Notes: generated by a model not told the origin, from the sequence alone. A stretch of DNA of 6,086 nt from an uncultured Oscillibacter sp. (GCA_900542115.1 UQMC01000112.1:1-6086); one strand, 5' to 3'; shown: positions 1 to 5,910, counted from the stretch's first letter. A program made the numbers and translations.

Positions 1-59
1 ACTTTTATGAAGTTCTGAAAACTTGTTCAGCGGGGAGAAAAGACTTTTTCGACACACTG

Positions 60-93
60 AAATCCCGCTCCTTTAAAAAGGAGCGGGATTTTT
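60..93 (+). terminator. Intrinsic terminator of an upstream transcript
   Basis: A perfect 14-bp stem (60-73 pairs with 78-91) encloses a 4-base loop, with a GC-rich core and a T run at 89-93. The T tract lies on the plus side only, so it should stop plus-strand transcription coming from before the window. The gene it serves is not visible: positions 1-59 hold at most its last few bases or its 3' untranslated region. Confidence 0.85.
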
Positions 94-432
94 GCGCTGC
101 GGCAGCGCGGATGGTCCGGTGCCGGACCGGAACTTTCTTGTTGGACGTCCGCGATGGGGCTGGTTTTCATCCCCTTGGGTTGTCGGCTGTACAGACACTG
201 AGCGTCCACAGTACGAGGACATTCGGCGAACGAAGTCATAAAATCACCCGATTTTTAGCGGCGATTTTGCGGGAAAGGCGGGCATCAAAACCAACAAAAA
301 TATAGGAAAACAATAGGATTCTATTTCACAAAAAACACAAATTGTCCGCATCTGACAATAAAATGTGCGCCTTTGACGGGCTGTTTGTGCAAAGTGATTG
401 TTTCCCCGCAATGCTTTTGGAGGAATTGTGTA
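94..432. other. Intergenic region without a convincing gene
   Basis: About 340 bases between the upstream terminator and the threonine ammonia-lyase promoter. Short open frames exist on both strands (111-305 plus, 239-27 minus), but neither has a ribosome binding site or a recognisable domain, and the minus one runs through the terminator. The stretch holds two compact hairpins directly after the terminator: 94-99 with 103-108, and 113-118 with 123-128. It also holds a weak AT-rich inverted repeat (240-245 with 250-255) and a 6-bp dyad at 341-359. The left part is GC-rich and the part from about 285 on is AT-rich, as expected approaching a promoter. It may be a decayed gene or a dispersed intergenic repeat; I cannot tell which. 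Confidence 0.4.
341..359. promoter_or_regulatory. Inverted repeat, possible operator upstream of threonine ammonia-lyase
   Basis: ATTGTC (341-346) and GACAAT (354-359) form perfect 6-bp arms separated by 7 bases. No T run follows, so it is not a terminator. It lies about 75 bases before the -35 box of the predicted promoter, a position that suits an activator or a distal operator. With only six bases per arm, chance is a real alternative. Confidence 0.3.
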
Positions 433-461
433 TTGCAAATCCGCTGTGTCCACCGTACAAT
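433..461 (+). promoter_or_regulatory. Sigma-A-type promoter for the threonine ammonia-lyase operon
   Basis: A -35 box TTGCAA (433-438, four of six consensus bases) and a -10 box TACAAT (456-461, five of six) are separated by the optimal 17 bases. Transcription would start near 468 and give a leader of roughly 45 bases before the start codon at 514. No T-box stem or tRNA-acceptor-binding motif is seen, so T-box control, common for branched-chain amino acid genes in Bacillota, is not supported here. Confidence 0.6.
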
Positions 462-500
462 GACAGTAGAACAAGCTATGGTTCCTGAAACATAGATGAA

Positions 501-507
501 GAAGGGG
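501..507 (+). promoter_or_regulatory. Ribosome binding site that sets the start at 514
   Basis: GAAGGGG ends six bases before the ATG at 514. The in-frame ATG at 496 has no purine-rich site upstream and would place this motif inside the coding region. The shorter protein is therefore preferred. Confidence 0.7.
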
Positions 508-513
508 ATATTT

Positions 514-1704
514 ATGGTTACTTTGAAAATGGTCCAAGAGGCACAGGAGGCGCTGAAGGGCATTGCCCGGAAAACGCCGTTGGAGAATGCCAACCGTCTT
601 GGCGAGAACATTTACATCAAATCCGAAAACCTGCAGCTCACCGGCGCATTCAAGATTCGCGGCGCTTATAACAAGATCCGCTCCCTGACGCCGGAGGAGG
701 CTTCTCACGGTGTCATCGCCTGCTCCGCCGGCAACCACGCACAGGGCATCGCTCTGTCCGCCACGAAGCTGGGCATCAAGTCCGTGATCTGTATGCCCGA
801 GGGCGCACCCATCTCCAAGGTGGAGGCCACCCGCAGCTATGGCGCCGAGGTAGTTCTGGTTCCCGGTATCTATGATGATGCCGCCCGGGAGGCCGAGCGT
901 CTTTCCAAGGAGCACGGCTACACCTTCGCGCATCCCTTTAACGATCCCTATGTCATTGCCGGTCAGGGCACCATCGGTCTGGAGATCCTGGAGCAGCTTC
1001 CCGAAGTGGAGCAGGTCGTGGTCCCCATCGGCGGCGGCGGTCTGATCTCCGGCGTGGCGCTGGCCATCAAGGAGCTGAAGCCCTCCTGCAAGGTCATCGG
1101 CGTGCAGGCCGGTGTGGTTGCCTCCATGTATGCTTCCCGCAAGGCCGGCAAGGTCACCACGGTAAAGGACGCCGCTACGCTGGCTGACGGTATCCATGTG
1201 CTGACGCCCGGTGACCTGACCTTTGAGATGTGCCAGAAGTATGTGGATGAGATCGTCACCGTCAGCGAGGACGAGATCGCCGCTGCCATTCTGGCTCTGC
1301 TGGAGGTCCAGAAGACCGTGGCAGAGGGCGCCGGCGCAACGCCTGTGGCAGCCTTTATGTCCGGCAAGGTGGATACCTCCAAGAAGACCGTGTGCGTGGT
1401 CTCCGGCGGCAATGTGGACGTCACCACGCTCTCCCGCGTTATCACCCGTGGCCTGACCTACACCGGCCGTATTACCACCATCACCACGAAGCTGGCCGAC
1501 CGTGCCGGCAGCCTGATGAACCTGCTGAATGTGGTCAGCGGCACCGGCGCCAACGTGGTCCGTATCCATCACGAGCGTGAGGACGTCAATTCCGAGGTCA
1601 ACGCCTGCGTGGTGTCCATGGTCCTTGAGACCCGCAATTCCGAGCACGTTCAGCAGATCAAAGATAAGCTGACGGAAAAGGGATATTCTCTGCTGGAGGC
1701 GTAA
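514..1704 (+). CDS. ilvA: Threonine ammonia-lyase (threonine dehydratase) with C-terminal ACT domain
   Basis: A PLP-dependent fold-type II lyase that converts L-threonine to 2-oxobutyrate and ammonia in the cytoplasm; family members also act on L-serine. The 396-residue protein has a PLP domain to about residue 310. It shows the Schiff-base lysine K47 in LTGAFKIRGA, the substrate-loop motif SAGNHAQG (71-78), the phosphate-binding glycine loop GGGG (173-176) and SGGN (297-300). From about 319 to the end is one ACT domain (GRITTITTKLADRAGSL, then NVVRIHHERE), the layout of the medium-length threonine ammonia-lyase group. The start at 514 is chosen over 496 because of the ribosome binding site. 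It is the first gene of an operon with a symporter 85 bases downstream. The neighbour suggests catabolic use, but a role in isoleucine synthesis is not excluded and ilvA versus tdcB naming is open. Which amino acid the ACT domain senses is unknown. Confidence 0.93.
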   Translation: MVTLKMVQEAQEALKGIARKTPLENANRLGENIYIKSENLQLTGAFKIRGAYNKIRSLTPEEASHGVIACSAGNHAQGIALSATKLGIKSVICMPEGAPISKVEATRSYGAEVVLVPGIYDDAAREAERLSKEHGYTFAHPFNDPYVIAGQGTIGLEILEQLPEVEQVVVPIGGGGLISGVALAIKELKPSCKVIGVQAGVVASMYASRKAGKVTTVKDAATLADGIHVLTPGDLTFEMCQKYVDEIVTVSEDEIAAAILALLEVQKTVAEGAGATPVAAFMSGKVDTSKKTVCVVSGGNVDVTTLSRVITRGLTYTGRITTITTKLADRAGSLMNLLNVVSGTGANVVRIHHEREDVNSEVNACVVSMVLETRNSEHVQQIKDKLTEKGYSLLEA

Positions 1705-1752
1705 GCGCCGGCGGTTGAATATAAGGAGAAAGAGAAAAAAGGAAAATCAGAA

Positions 1753-1759
1753 AAGGAGG
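1753..1759 (+). promoter_or_regulatory. Strong Shine-Dalgarno site set far from its start codon
   Basis: AAGGAGG is an almost complete anti-16S match, but the first in-frame ATG (1790) lies 30 bases downstream, too far for normal initiation. A hairpin fills the gap (see 1762-1781) and would cut the effective spacing to about 10 bases. A second, weaker AAGGAG lies at 1723-1728 with no start codon at a useful distance. Confidence 0.6.
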
Positions 1760-1761
1760 GT

Positions 1762-1781
1762 TCCGTATCAAAGCATACGGA
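1762..1781 (+). promoter_or_regulatory. Hairpin between ribosome binding site and start codon of the symporter
   Basis: A perfect 7-bp stem, TCCGTAT (1762-1768) with ATACGGA (1775-1781), closes a 6-base loop CAAAGC. It begins two bases after the Shine-Dalgarno site and ends eight bases before the ATG at 1790. Folding would bring the two together, as known for a few phage T4 mRNAs with a structured spacer. There is no T run, so it is not a terminator of the preceding gene. Confidence 0.55.
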
Positions 1782-1789
1782 CGAATGAA

Positions 1790-2992
1790 ATGAAAGAAAA
1801 GAAAAAGATGAGCCTGCTGCTCAAGCTGATCATCGCCATCGTACTCGGTATTGTGGTCGGCTTCGTGACCCCGGGCATGGGTGCGTTCGGTGAGGTCATC
1901 ATCCGCATCGGTGCTACCTACAACAGCATCTTCGGCAACTTCCTGAACTTCGTGATTCCCCTGATCATCATTGGCTTCGTGGCTCCCGGTATCGCTGATC
2001 TGGGCGCCGGCGCCGGCAAAACGCTGGCTGCCACCACCGGTGTGGCCTATGGCTCCACCATCATCTCCGGCACTCTGGCCTTCGTTGTGGCCTCCCTGCT
2101 GTATCCCCACATGGTCCACGCCGGTATGTTCATGGAGAACGCCGCCAACGCGGAGGAAACCGTTCTGGCTGGCTACTTCACCATTGAGATGCCCGCCATC
2201 ATGGGCGTTATGACCGCTCTGCTGATGGCCTTCATTCTGGGCCTCGGCATGGCTGTCATCAAGGGCAATGCCATGAAGACCGTGATGAACGAGTTTGCTG
2301 AGATCATTGACAAGCTGGTCAGCAACATCGTCATCCCCCTGCTGCCCTTCCATGTGTACGGCATCTTCGCCAAGCTGGCCTATGCCGGCACCATCGTGGA
2401 GATCATGGGTTCCTTCATCAAGGTCTTCGCTATGATCCTCGTTCTGCACTGGGTCATCATCGTGTTCCAGTACACCGTGGCCGGCAGCGCCGCGAAGAAG
2501 AATCCCTTCGCACTCATCAAGAATATGATGCCCGCTTACACCACCGCTATCGGCACCCAGTCCTCTGCCGCTACTATCCCTGTTACCACCCAGTGCACCA
2601 AGAATAACGGTGTCTCTGACGGTATGGCTGAGTTCGTGTGCCCCCTGTGCGCTACCATTCACCTGTCTGGTTCCACCATCACCCTGACCAGCTGCGCTAT
2701 GGCTGTTATGGTGATGACCAACCAGTCCATCAGCTTCGGCAAGATGTTCCCGTTTATCCTGATGCTGGGCGTGACCATGGTGGCTGCCCCCGGCGTCCCC
2801 GGCGGCGCTGTTATGGCGGCTCTGGGCATCCTGCAGTCCATGCTGGGCTTTGACGATACCATGTGCGGTCTGATGATCGCCCTGTACATCGCTCAGGACA
2901 GCTTCGGCACTGCCTGCAACGTCACTGGCGACGGCGCTATCGCTGTCCTCATGGATGCCATCACCGGCAAGAAGAAGGCTGCCGCGAAATAA
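1790..2992 (+). CDS. Dicarboxylate/amino acid:cation symporter (DAACS family), probable neutral amino acid transporter
   Basis: A cytoplasmic-membrane secondary transporter that would import an amino acid with sodium or protons. The 400-residue protein is hydrophobic throughout. It carries the family landmarks: hairpin 1 with TQSSAATIP (256-264), the TM7 segment CATIHLSGS (287-295) in place of the usual NMDGT motif, hairpin 2 GVPGG (335-339), and TM8 QDSFGTACNVTGD (369-381). In TM8, D370, N377 and D381 match D394, N401 and D405 of archaeal GltPh. The arginine that binds acidic side chains (R397 there) is G373 here, which argues against glutamate or aspartate as substrate. SstT-type serine/threonine carriers share the QDS-x-x-TA-x-N pattern. 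The frame also opens at a TTG at 1715, but those 25 residues are basic and the Shine-Dalgarno site would lie inside them; ATG 1808 is another option. Cotranscription with threonine ammonia-lyase points to threonine or serine. The family call is firm, the substrate inferred. Confidence 0.85.
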   Translation: MKEKKKMSLLLKLIIAIVLGIVVGFVTPGMGAFGEVIIRIGATYNSIFGNFLNFVIPLIIIGFVAPGIADLGAGAGKTLAATTGVAYGSTIISGTLAFVVASLLYPHMVHAGMFMENAANAEETVLAGYFTIEMPAIMGVMTALLMAFILGLGMAVIKGNAMKTVMNEFAEIIDKLVSNIVIPLLPFHVYGIFAKLAYAGTIVEIMGSFIKVFAMILVLHWVIIVFQYTVAGSAAKKNPFALIKNMMPAYTTAIGTQSSAATIPVTTQCTKNNGVSDGMAEFVCPLCATIHLSGSTITLTSCAMAVMVMTNQSISFGKMFPFILMLGVTMVAAPGVPGGAVMAALGILQSMLGFDDTMCGLMIALYIAQDSFGTACNVTGDGAIAVLMDAITGKKKAAAK

Positions 2993-3040
2993 CGCGATAA
3001 CCTCATATCTCTCTATCTCTCCTAAAGCTCCCAGTGGGAA

Positions 3041-3085
3041 AGCAGGAGGCGGTCCGAAGGGACCGCCTCCTGTTCTTTATTTTTA
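3041..3085 (+). terminator. Intrinsic terminator of the lyase-symporter operon (first of two)
   Basis: A perfect 13-bp GC-rich stem (3043-3055 with 3060-3072) with a GAAG loop is followed by a T-rich tail, TTCTTTATTTTT, from 3073. It begins about 50 bases after the symporter stop codon. Confidence 0.92.
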
Positions 3086-3089
3086 TGTG

Positions 3090-3125
3090 ACTGTACGGGT
3101 GTCAAGACACCTGTACAGTTTTTTT
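3090..3125 (+). terminator. Second, tandem intrinsic terminator
   Basis: ACTGTACGGGTGTC (3090-3103) pairs with GACACCTGTACAGT (3106-3119) with a single G-U wobble. With the innermost pair open this gives 13 bp and a CAAG loop. Seven T residues run from 3119 to 3125. It lies five bases after the T tail of the first terminator and acts on the plus strand only. It may be a backup stop, or it may terminate a transcript starting between the two. Confidence 0.85.
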
Positions 3126-3267
3126 GCGATTGGAATATTTTAACATATTTTTGTCGAATTTTTGTGCGAATTGACGATTGTAAAAGGCGGGAAAAGCGAT
3201 AAAATAAAGAGCCTTGTGAAATTAAAGTATGAGCGTGGAGCGCGGCTCCGCGGAGAGGAGCGGTCAA
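3126..3267 (+). promoter_or_regulatory. AT-rich leader region of the antiporter, promoter not resolved
   Basis: A promoter is expected here because both upstream terminators should insulate the antiporter. A clear TTGACG lies at 3171-3176, but the best -10-like hexamer after it (TAAAAT, 3200-3205) is 23 bases away, which is too far. A weaker pair, TTGCGA (3124-3129) and TATTTT (3146-3151), has 16-base spacing but only four matches in each box. CGAATT occurs twice in direct orientation (3155-3160 and 3167-3172), twelve bases apart and abutting the TTGACG. A small GC hairpin, GGAGC-GCG-GCTCC, lies just before the ribosome binding site. Confidence 0.3.
3252..3260 (+). promoter_or_regulatory. Ribosome binding site that sets the antiporter start at 3268
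   Basis: GGAGAGGAG ends seven bases before the ATG at 3268, ideal spacing. The upstream in-frame ATG at 3229 lacks any such site and would add 13 polar residues that contain this motif. Confidence 0.8.
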
Positions 3268-4551
3268 ATGTCATATCATTATTTGCTGGATCTGGCACTG
3301 ATTCTGCTGAGCACGAAGCTGCTGGGGCTTCTGACCCAGCGTTTTCAGATGCCGCAGGTGGTGGGCGCACTGCTGGCGGGCCTGATTTTGGGGCCTGCGG
3401 GTCTGAACGTCCTGACGGAAACGGAGTTCATCTCCCAGCTCAGCGAGCTGGGCGTCATCGTTCTGATGTTCTCCGCCGGTATGGGAACGGACATCAATGA
3501 GTTGAAGCACAGTGGAAAGGCAGGCTTCTGTGTGGCGCTGCTGGGTGTGCTGGTGCCGCTGGTTATGGGTGCGGCGCTGGCGTGGGGCGCTGCCGCCGCA
3601 GGGCTCATTGAGAGCAGCGGAATGCTGGAAAATGTGTTCGTTGGCACGATTTTGACCGCAACCTCCGTCAGCATCACGGTGGAGACGCTGAAGGAAATGG
3701 GCAAGCTGGAGACAAAGGTAGGCAACACCATTTTGGCGGCGGCATTGATCGACGATGTGCTGGGCCTTGTCGCTCTGACGCTGGTAAGCAGTCTGGCCGG
3801 CGGCGGGGAGAGCATCGTGTGGGTGCTGGTGAAGATCGCGGGCTTCTTCGTGTTCGCCGTTGTTGTGGGCTATGCGGCCAACCGCCTGTTCTGCTGGATG
3901 CTGAAGCGGCAGGGGGGCTGGGCCAGCCACCGCAACTCCGTGCTGGCCTTTGTGCTCTGCCTTGTGATGGCCTACTGCGCCGAGGAATTTTTCGGCGTGG
4001 CGGATATCACCGGCGCTTACGCCGCCGGTCTGGCCGTGGCCTGCACCCCCAAGGGGACGTACATCCAGTCCAAGTATAATCCCTTGGGCTACCTGCTTTT
4101 GACGCCGGTATTCTTTGCCGCCATCGGTATCAACGTGAAGCTGAACGGTGTCAGCGGCGGTATGCTGGCCTTCTCCGCGCTGCTGCTGGTGATTTCCGTG
4201 CTTTCCAAACTGCTGGGCTGCGGCCTTGGCGCACGGCTGTGCGGCTTTACGGACCGGGAAAGCGTTCAGGTGGGCGTTGGCATGGTCTGCCGCGGCGAGG
4301 TGGCGCTGATTGTGGCGAACCGGGGCTTGTCCATGGGCGTGCTCAGCGCTGCCATGATGACGCCGGTGGTTATCACCGTGGTGGGCGGCACGATTTTGAC
4401 GCCGATTCTGCTGAAGCTGGTGTTCCGCGGAGAAACGCAGGAGCAGTTTGTGGAGAGCAACTTGGCGGACCGCTACGAAAAGACGGAGCAGCTGGAGGAT
4501 GCCGCGCAGCAGCTCCTGGACGCCGATTCCGCTCTGAGAAAGAAGCATTAA
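3268..4551 (+). CDS. Cation:proton antiporter, CPA2-type (Na+/H+ exchanger domain)
   Basis: An integral membrane antiporter that would exchange cytoplasmic sodium (or another monovalent cation) for protons. The 427-residue protein is almost entirely hydrophobic, about a dozen membrane segments, filling the Na_H_Exchanger fold up to about residue 387. Visible motifs are MPQVVGALLAGLILGP (28-43), TATSVSIT (130-137) of the first unwound crossing helix, the adjacent aspartates D162-D163 in ALIDDVLGL, K314 in SVLSKLLG, and CRGEVALIVANRGL (341-354). The paired aspartates are the ion-binding and transport residues in electrogenic members such as NapA, which also carry a lysine in the K314 region. 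The last 40 residues are a charged, soluble tail. There is no RCK/TrkA-N nucleotide-binding domain, so a KefB/KefC-type gated potassium efflux role is less likely. It seems to stand alone as a transcription unit, tail-to-tail with the amidohydrolase. The transported ion is inferred, not shown. Confidence 0.88.
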   Translation: MSYHYLLDLALILLSTKLLGLLTQRFQMPQVVGALLAGLILGPAGLNVLTETEFISQLSELGVIVLMFSAGMGTDINELKHSGKAGFCVALLGVLVPLVMGAALAWGAAAAGLIESSGMLENVFVGTILTATSVSITVETLKEMGKLETKVGNTILAAALIDDVLGLVALTLVSSLAGGGESIVWVLVKIAGFFVFAVVVGYAANRLFCWMLKRQGGWASHRNSVLAFVLCLVMAYCAEEFFGVADITGAYAAGLAVACTPKGTYIQSKYNPLGYLLLTPVFFAAIGINVKLNGVSGGMLAFSALLLVISVLSKLLGCGLGARLCGFTDRESVQVGVGMVCRGEVALIVANRGLSMGVLSAAMMTPVVITVVGGTILTPILLKLVFRGETQEQFVESNLADRYEKTEQLEDAAQQLLDADSALRKKH

Positions 4552-4576
4552 GCGAACAAAAGCGAGCATGGCAAAA

Positions 4577-4614
4577 TAAAACCGGTGGGCCGGATATCCG
4601 GTCCACCGGTTTTG
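4577..4614. terminator. Bidirectional intrinsic terminator between convergent genes
   Basis: A 16-bp stem (4578-4593 with 4598-4613, one G-U wobble) has an ATAT loop. TTTT follows on the plus side, and on the minus side the sequence reads TTTTATTTTGCC. It starts 27 bases after the antiporter stop and lies 11 bases beyond the amidohydrolase stop, so it can serve both genes. Confidence 0.9.
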
Positions 4615-4624
4615 CGTCATTCGG

Positions 4625-5827
4625 TTAGTTGTCCGCCGAATCCGCCAAAGATCGGAGGGCGAACAGGGTATGCAGCGCTGCCCCCAACGGCAGAATGTCC
4701 TCATTGAACACCACGGCCTCATTGTGCATGGGCTTTCCGTAGCGGGGGTCCTCCTCCGCCGTTCCGGCCCCCAGCAGCACGTAGGCGCAGGGCAGCTCAT
4801 AGGAAAACGAGGCGAAGTCCTCGGAGCCCATGCCGCCCTGCTTCAGACGGTACACCCGCTGCGGCCCGGTCAGCTCCTCCGCCCAGCCCGCGACCTGCTC
4901 CATCAGGGCGGGATCATTTACCAGCGGCGGCGCGGAGGCGATCTCCTCCACCTGGGCGCTGCCCCGGAAGGCCGCCGCCGTGTTCTCCGCGATGGCTTGG
5001 ATCCGCTCCATGATCCGGGCGGTGAGTTCCCGGTCAAAGGTGCGGATAGTGCCCTCCAGCACGGCCTCCTCCGGGATGATGTTGGGGGCCTGTCCCCCCT
5101 GGAACCGGCCCACCGTCACCACGGCAGGCTTCTTCGCGGAGATCTCCCGTGCGGTCAGCTCCTGCAGGGAGAGGTAGATGTGGGCGGCAATGTTAATGGG
5201 GTCTACGCCCTTTTCCGGCATGGCCCCGTGGCAGCCGGTGCCCCGGACGGAGATCCGGAACAGAGTGCAGCCCGCCATGAACGTCCCCCGGCCGCAGAGT
5301 ACCATGCCGGAGGGGGTGCCGGAGTTGACATGAAGGGCCAGCGCGGCCCGAGGGACAGGGGCTTCCTTCAGTACCCCGGCGGAAAGCATGGCTTTCGCTC
5401 CGGTGAAGCCCTCCTCATCCGGCTGGAACACAAGGCGCACTGTGCCCTGAAGCTCCGCTTGGTGCTGCTGCAGCAGCGCGGCGGCGCCTAAGAGCATGGC
5501 CGTGTGCAGATCATGGCCGCAGGCGTGCATGGCGCCGTTTTCGGACTGAAATTCCAGTCCGGTGGCCTCCCGAATCCGCAGCGCATCCATGTCGGTCCGC
5601 AGCAGCACGCAGCGGCCAGTATCCGTTCCGGTGATGTCCGCCGTGACGCCGCCGGCCATGTCTCGGGGCGCATAGCCCAGTTCTGTCAGGCGCTGCTTGA
5701 CATAGGCTGCTGTATGGGGAAGCACGGGACCTGCCTCCGGATTGCGGTGCAGCGTCCGGCGGTCCGTCAAAAGCGCGGGGCGCAGGGTCTCGGCTTCGGC
5801 CAAAAGCGTTTTTGCATCGATAGACAT
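4625..5827 (-). CDS. M20-family amidohydrolase (N-acyl amino acid / amide hydrolase, M20D-like)
   Basis: A cytoplasmic metal-dependent hydrolase that cleaves an N-acyl or amide bond, releasing an amino acid. Relatives include hippurate hydrolase, N-acyl-L-amino acid amidohydrolase, N-acetyldiaminopimelate deacetylase and plant auxin-conjugate hydrolases. In the 400-residue protein I see DMDAL (79-83), the metal motif HACGHDLHT (101-109, ligands C103 and H105), FQPDEE (134-139, catalytic and ligand glutamates E138 and E139), H166 in ALHVNSG, and H368 in MHNE near the C terminus. The dimerisation (lid) domain spans roughly 177-290 and contains HGAMPEKGVDPI (200-211). GSEDFASF lies at 334-341. 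All expected ligands are present, so it should be active. There is no signal peptide. The ATG at 5827 is preferred to the GTG at 5836, which would overlap the ribosome binding site. The exact substrate cannot be read from sequence. It has its own promoter and long leader. Confidence 0.9.
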   Translation of the reverse strand: MSIDAKTLLAEAETLRPALLTDRRTLHRNPEAGPVLPHTAAYVKQRLTELGYAPRDMAGGVTADITGTDTGRCVLLRTDMDALRIREATGLEFQSENGAMHACGHDLHTAMLLGAAALLQQHQAELQGTVRLVFQPDEEGFTGAKAMLSAGVLKEAPVPRAALALHVNSGTPSGMVLCGRGTFMAGCTLFRISVRGTGCHGAMPEKGVDPINIAAHIYLSLQELTAREISAKKPAVVTVGRFQGGQAPNIIPEEAVLEGTIRTFDRELTARIMERIQAIAENTAAAFRGSAQVEEIASAPPLVNDPALMEQVAGWAEELTGPQRVYRLKQGGMGSEDFASFSYELPCAYVLLGAGTAEEDPRYGKPMHNEAVVFNEDILPLGAALHTLFALRSLADSADN

Positions 5828-5835
5828 AAAAAGCA

Positions 5836-5842
5836 CTTCCTT
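5836..5842 (-). promoter_or_regulatory. Ribosome binding site of the amidohydrolase
   Basis: On the minus strand AAGGAAG is followed by eight bases and the ATG at 5827. The alternative GTG at 5836 overlaps this motif and would have no spacing, so it is rejected as the start. Confidence 0.7.
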
Positions 5843-5844
5843 TA

Positions 5845-5882
5845 TGGAAATTAGAGAAAACTGGCCCCGCCTGCGGCGGAGC
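5845..5882 (-). promoter_or_regulatory. Attenuator-like hairpin in the amidohydrolase leader
   Basis: On the minus strand GCTCCGCC (5882-5875) pairs with GGCGGGGC (5871-5864), one G-U wobble, with a GCA loop. Three bases later comes a pyrimidine-rich, T-rich run, TTTTCTCTAATTT (5860-5848). This resembles a weak intrinsic terminator inside the roughly 77-base untranslated leader. The T run is interrupted and no strong competing antiterminator stem is evident, so it may be only a leader hairpin. Confidence 0.35.
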
Positions 5883-5910
5883 GGCTTTATGATTGGCGAG
5901 ATTATCCTCT

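Noticed and set aside
240..256. AAAATC-ACCC-GATTTT hairpin with a short T run as a terminator
   Set aside because: The stem is six bases and mostly A-T, too weak to be convincing, and no gene ends just before it.
111..305. 64-codon plus-strand frame downstream of the first terminator
   Set aside because: No Shine-Dalgarno site, no recognised domain, and GC hairpins at its start. Kept only as part of the intergenic description.
419..463. Possible leader peptide before the lyase gene: GGAGG then a GTG or TTG start and a short frame
   Set aside because: The best promoter (433-461) overlaps this frame, so it would not be transcribed from it. Spacing is short and the peptides show no run of Thr, Ile, Leu or Val codons.
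285..513. T-box or other riboswitch upstream of the threonine ammonia-lyase
   Set aside because: No T-box consensus and no terminator/antiterminator pair. The leader from the predicted start is only about 45 bases.
244..1647. 467-codon open frame on the minus strand opposite the threonine ammonia-lyase
   Set aside because: It is a shadow of the GC-rich codon use of the real gene. Its product has low-complexity His/Gly/Asp/Leu composition and no domain, while the plus-strand protein has full catalytic motifs.
1715..1789. N-terminal extension of the symporter from the TTG at 1715
   Set aside because: The added 25 residues are basic and would be encoded by purine-rich ribosome-binding sequence and a hairpin. 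The TTG has no upstream ribosome binding site, and family members start close to the first membrane helix.
1658..2662. 334-codon minus-strand frame opposite the symporter
   Set aside because: The composition is dominated by His, Gly, Asp and Glu, with no ribosome binding site or domain. It is antisense to a clear membrane protein.
3271..4800. 509-codon minus-strand frame spanning the antiporter, the terminator and part of the amidohydrolase
   Set aside because: It crosses a bidirectional terminator and overlaps two well-supported genes. Its product is rich in Gln, His, Ala and Arg and shows no domain.
4670..5491. 273-codon plus-strand frame opposite the amidohydrolase
   Set aside because: Shadow frame with His/Gly/Arg/Leu-rich composition. 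It begins inside the amidohydrolase coding region without a promoter or ribosome binding site.
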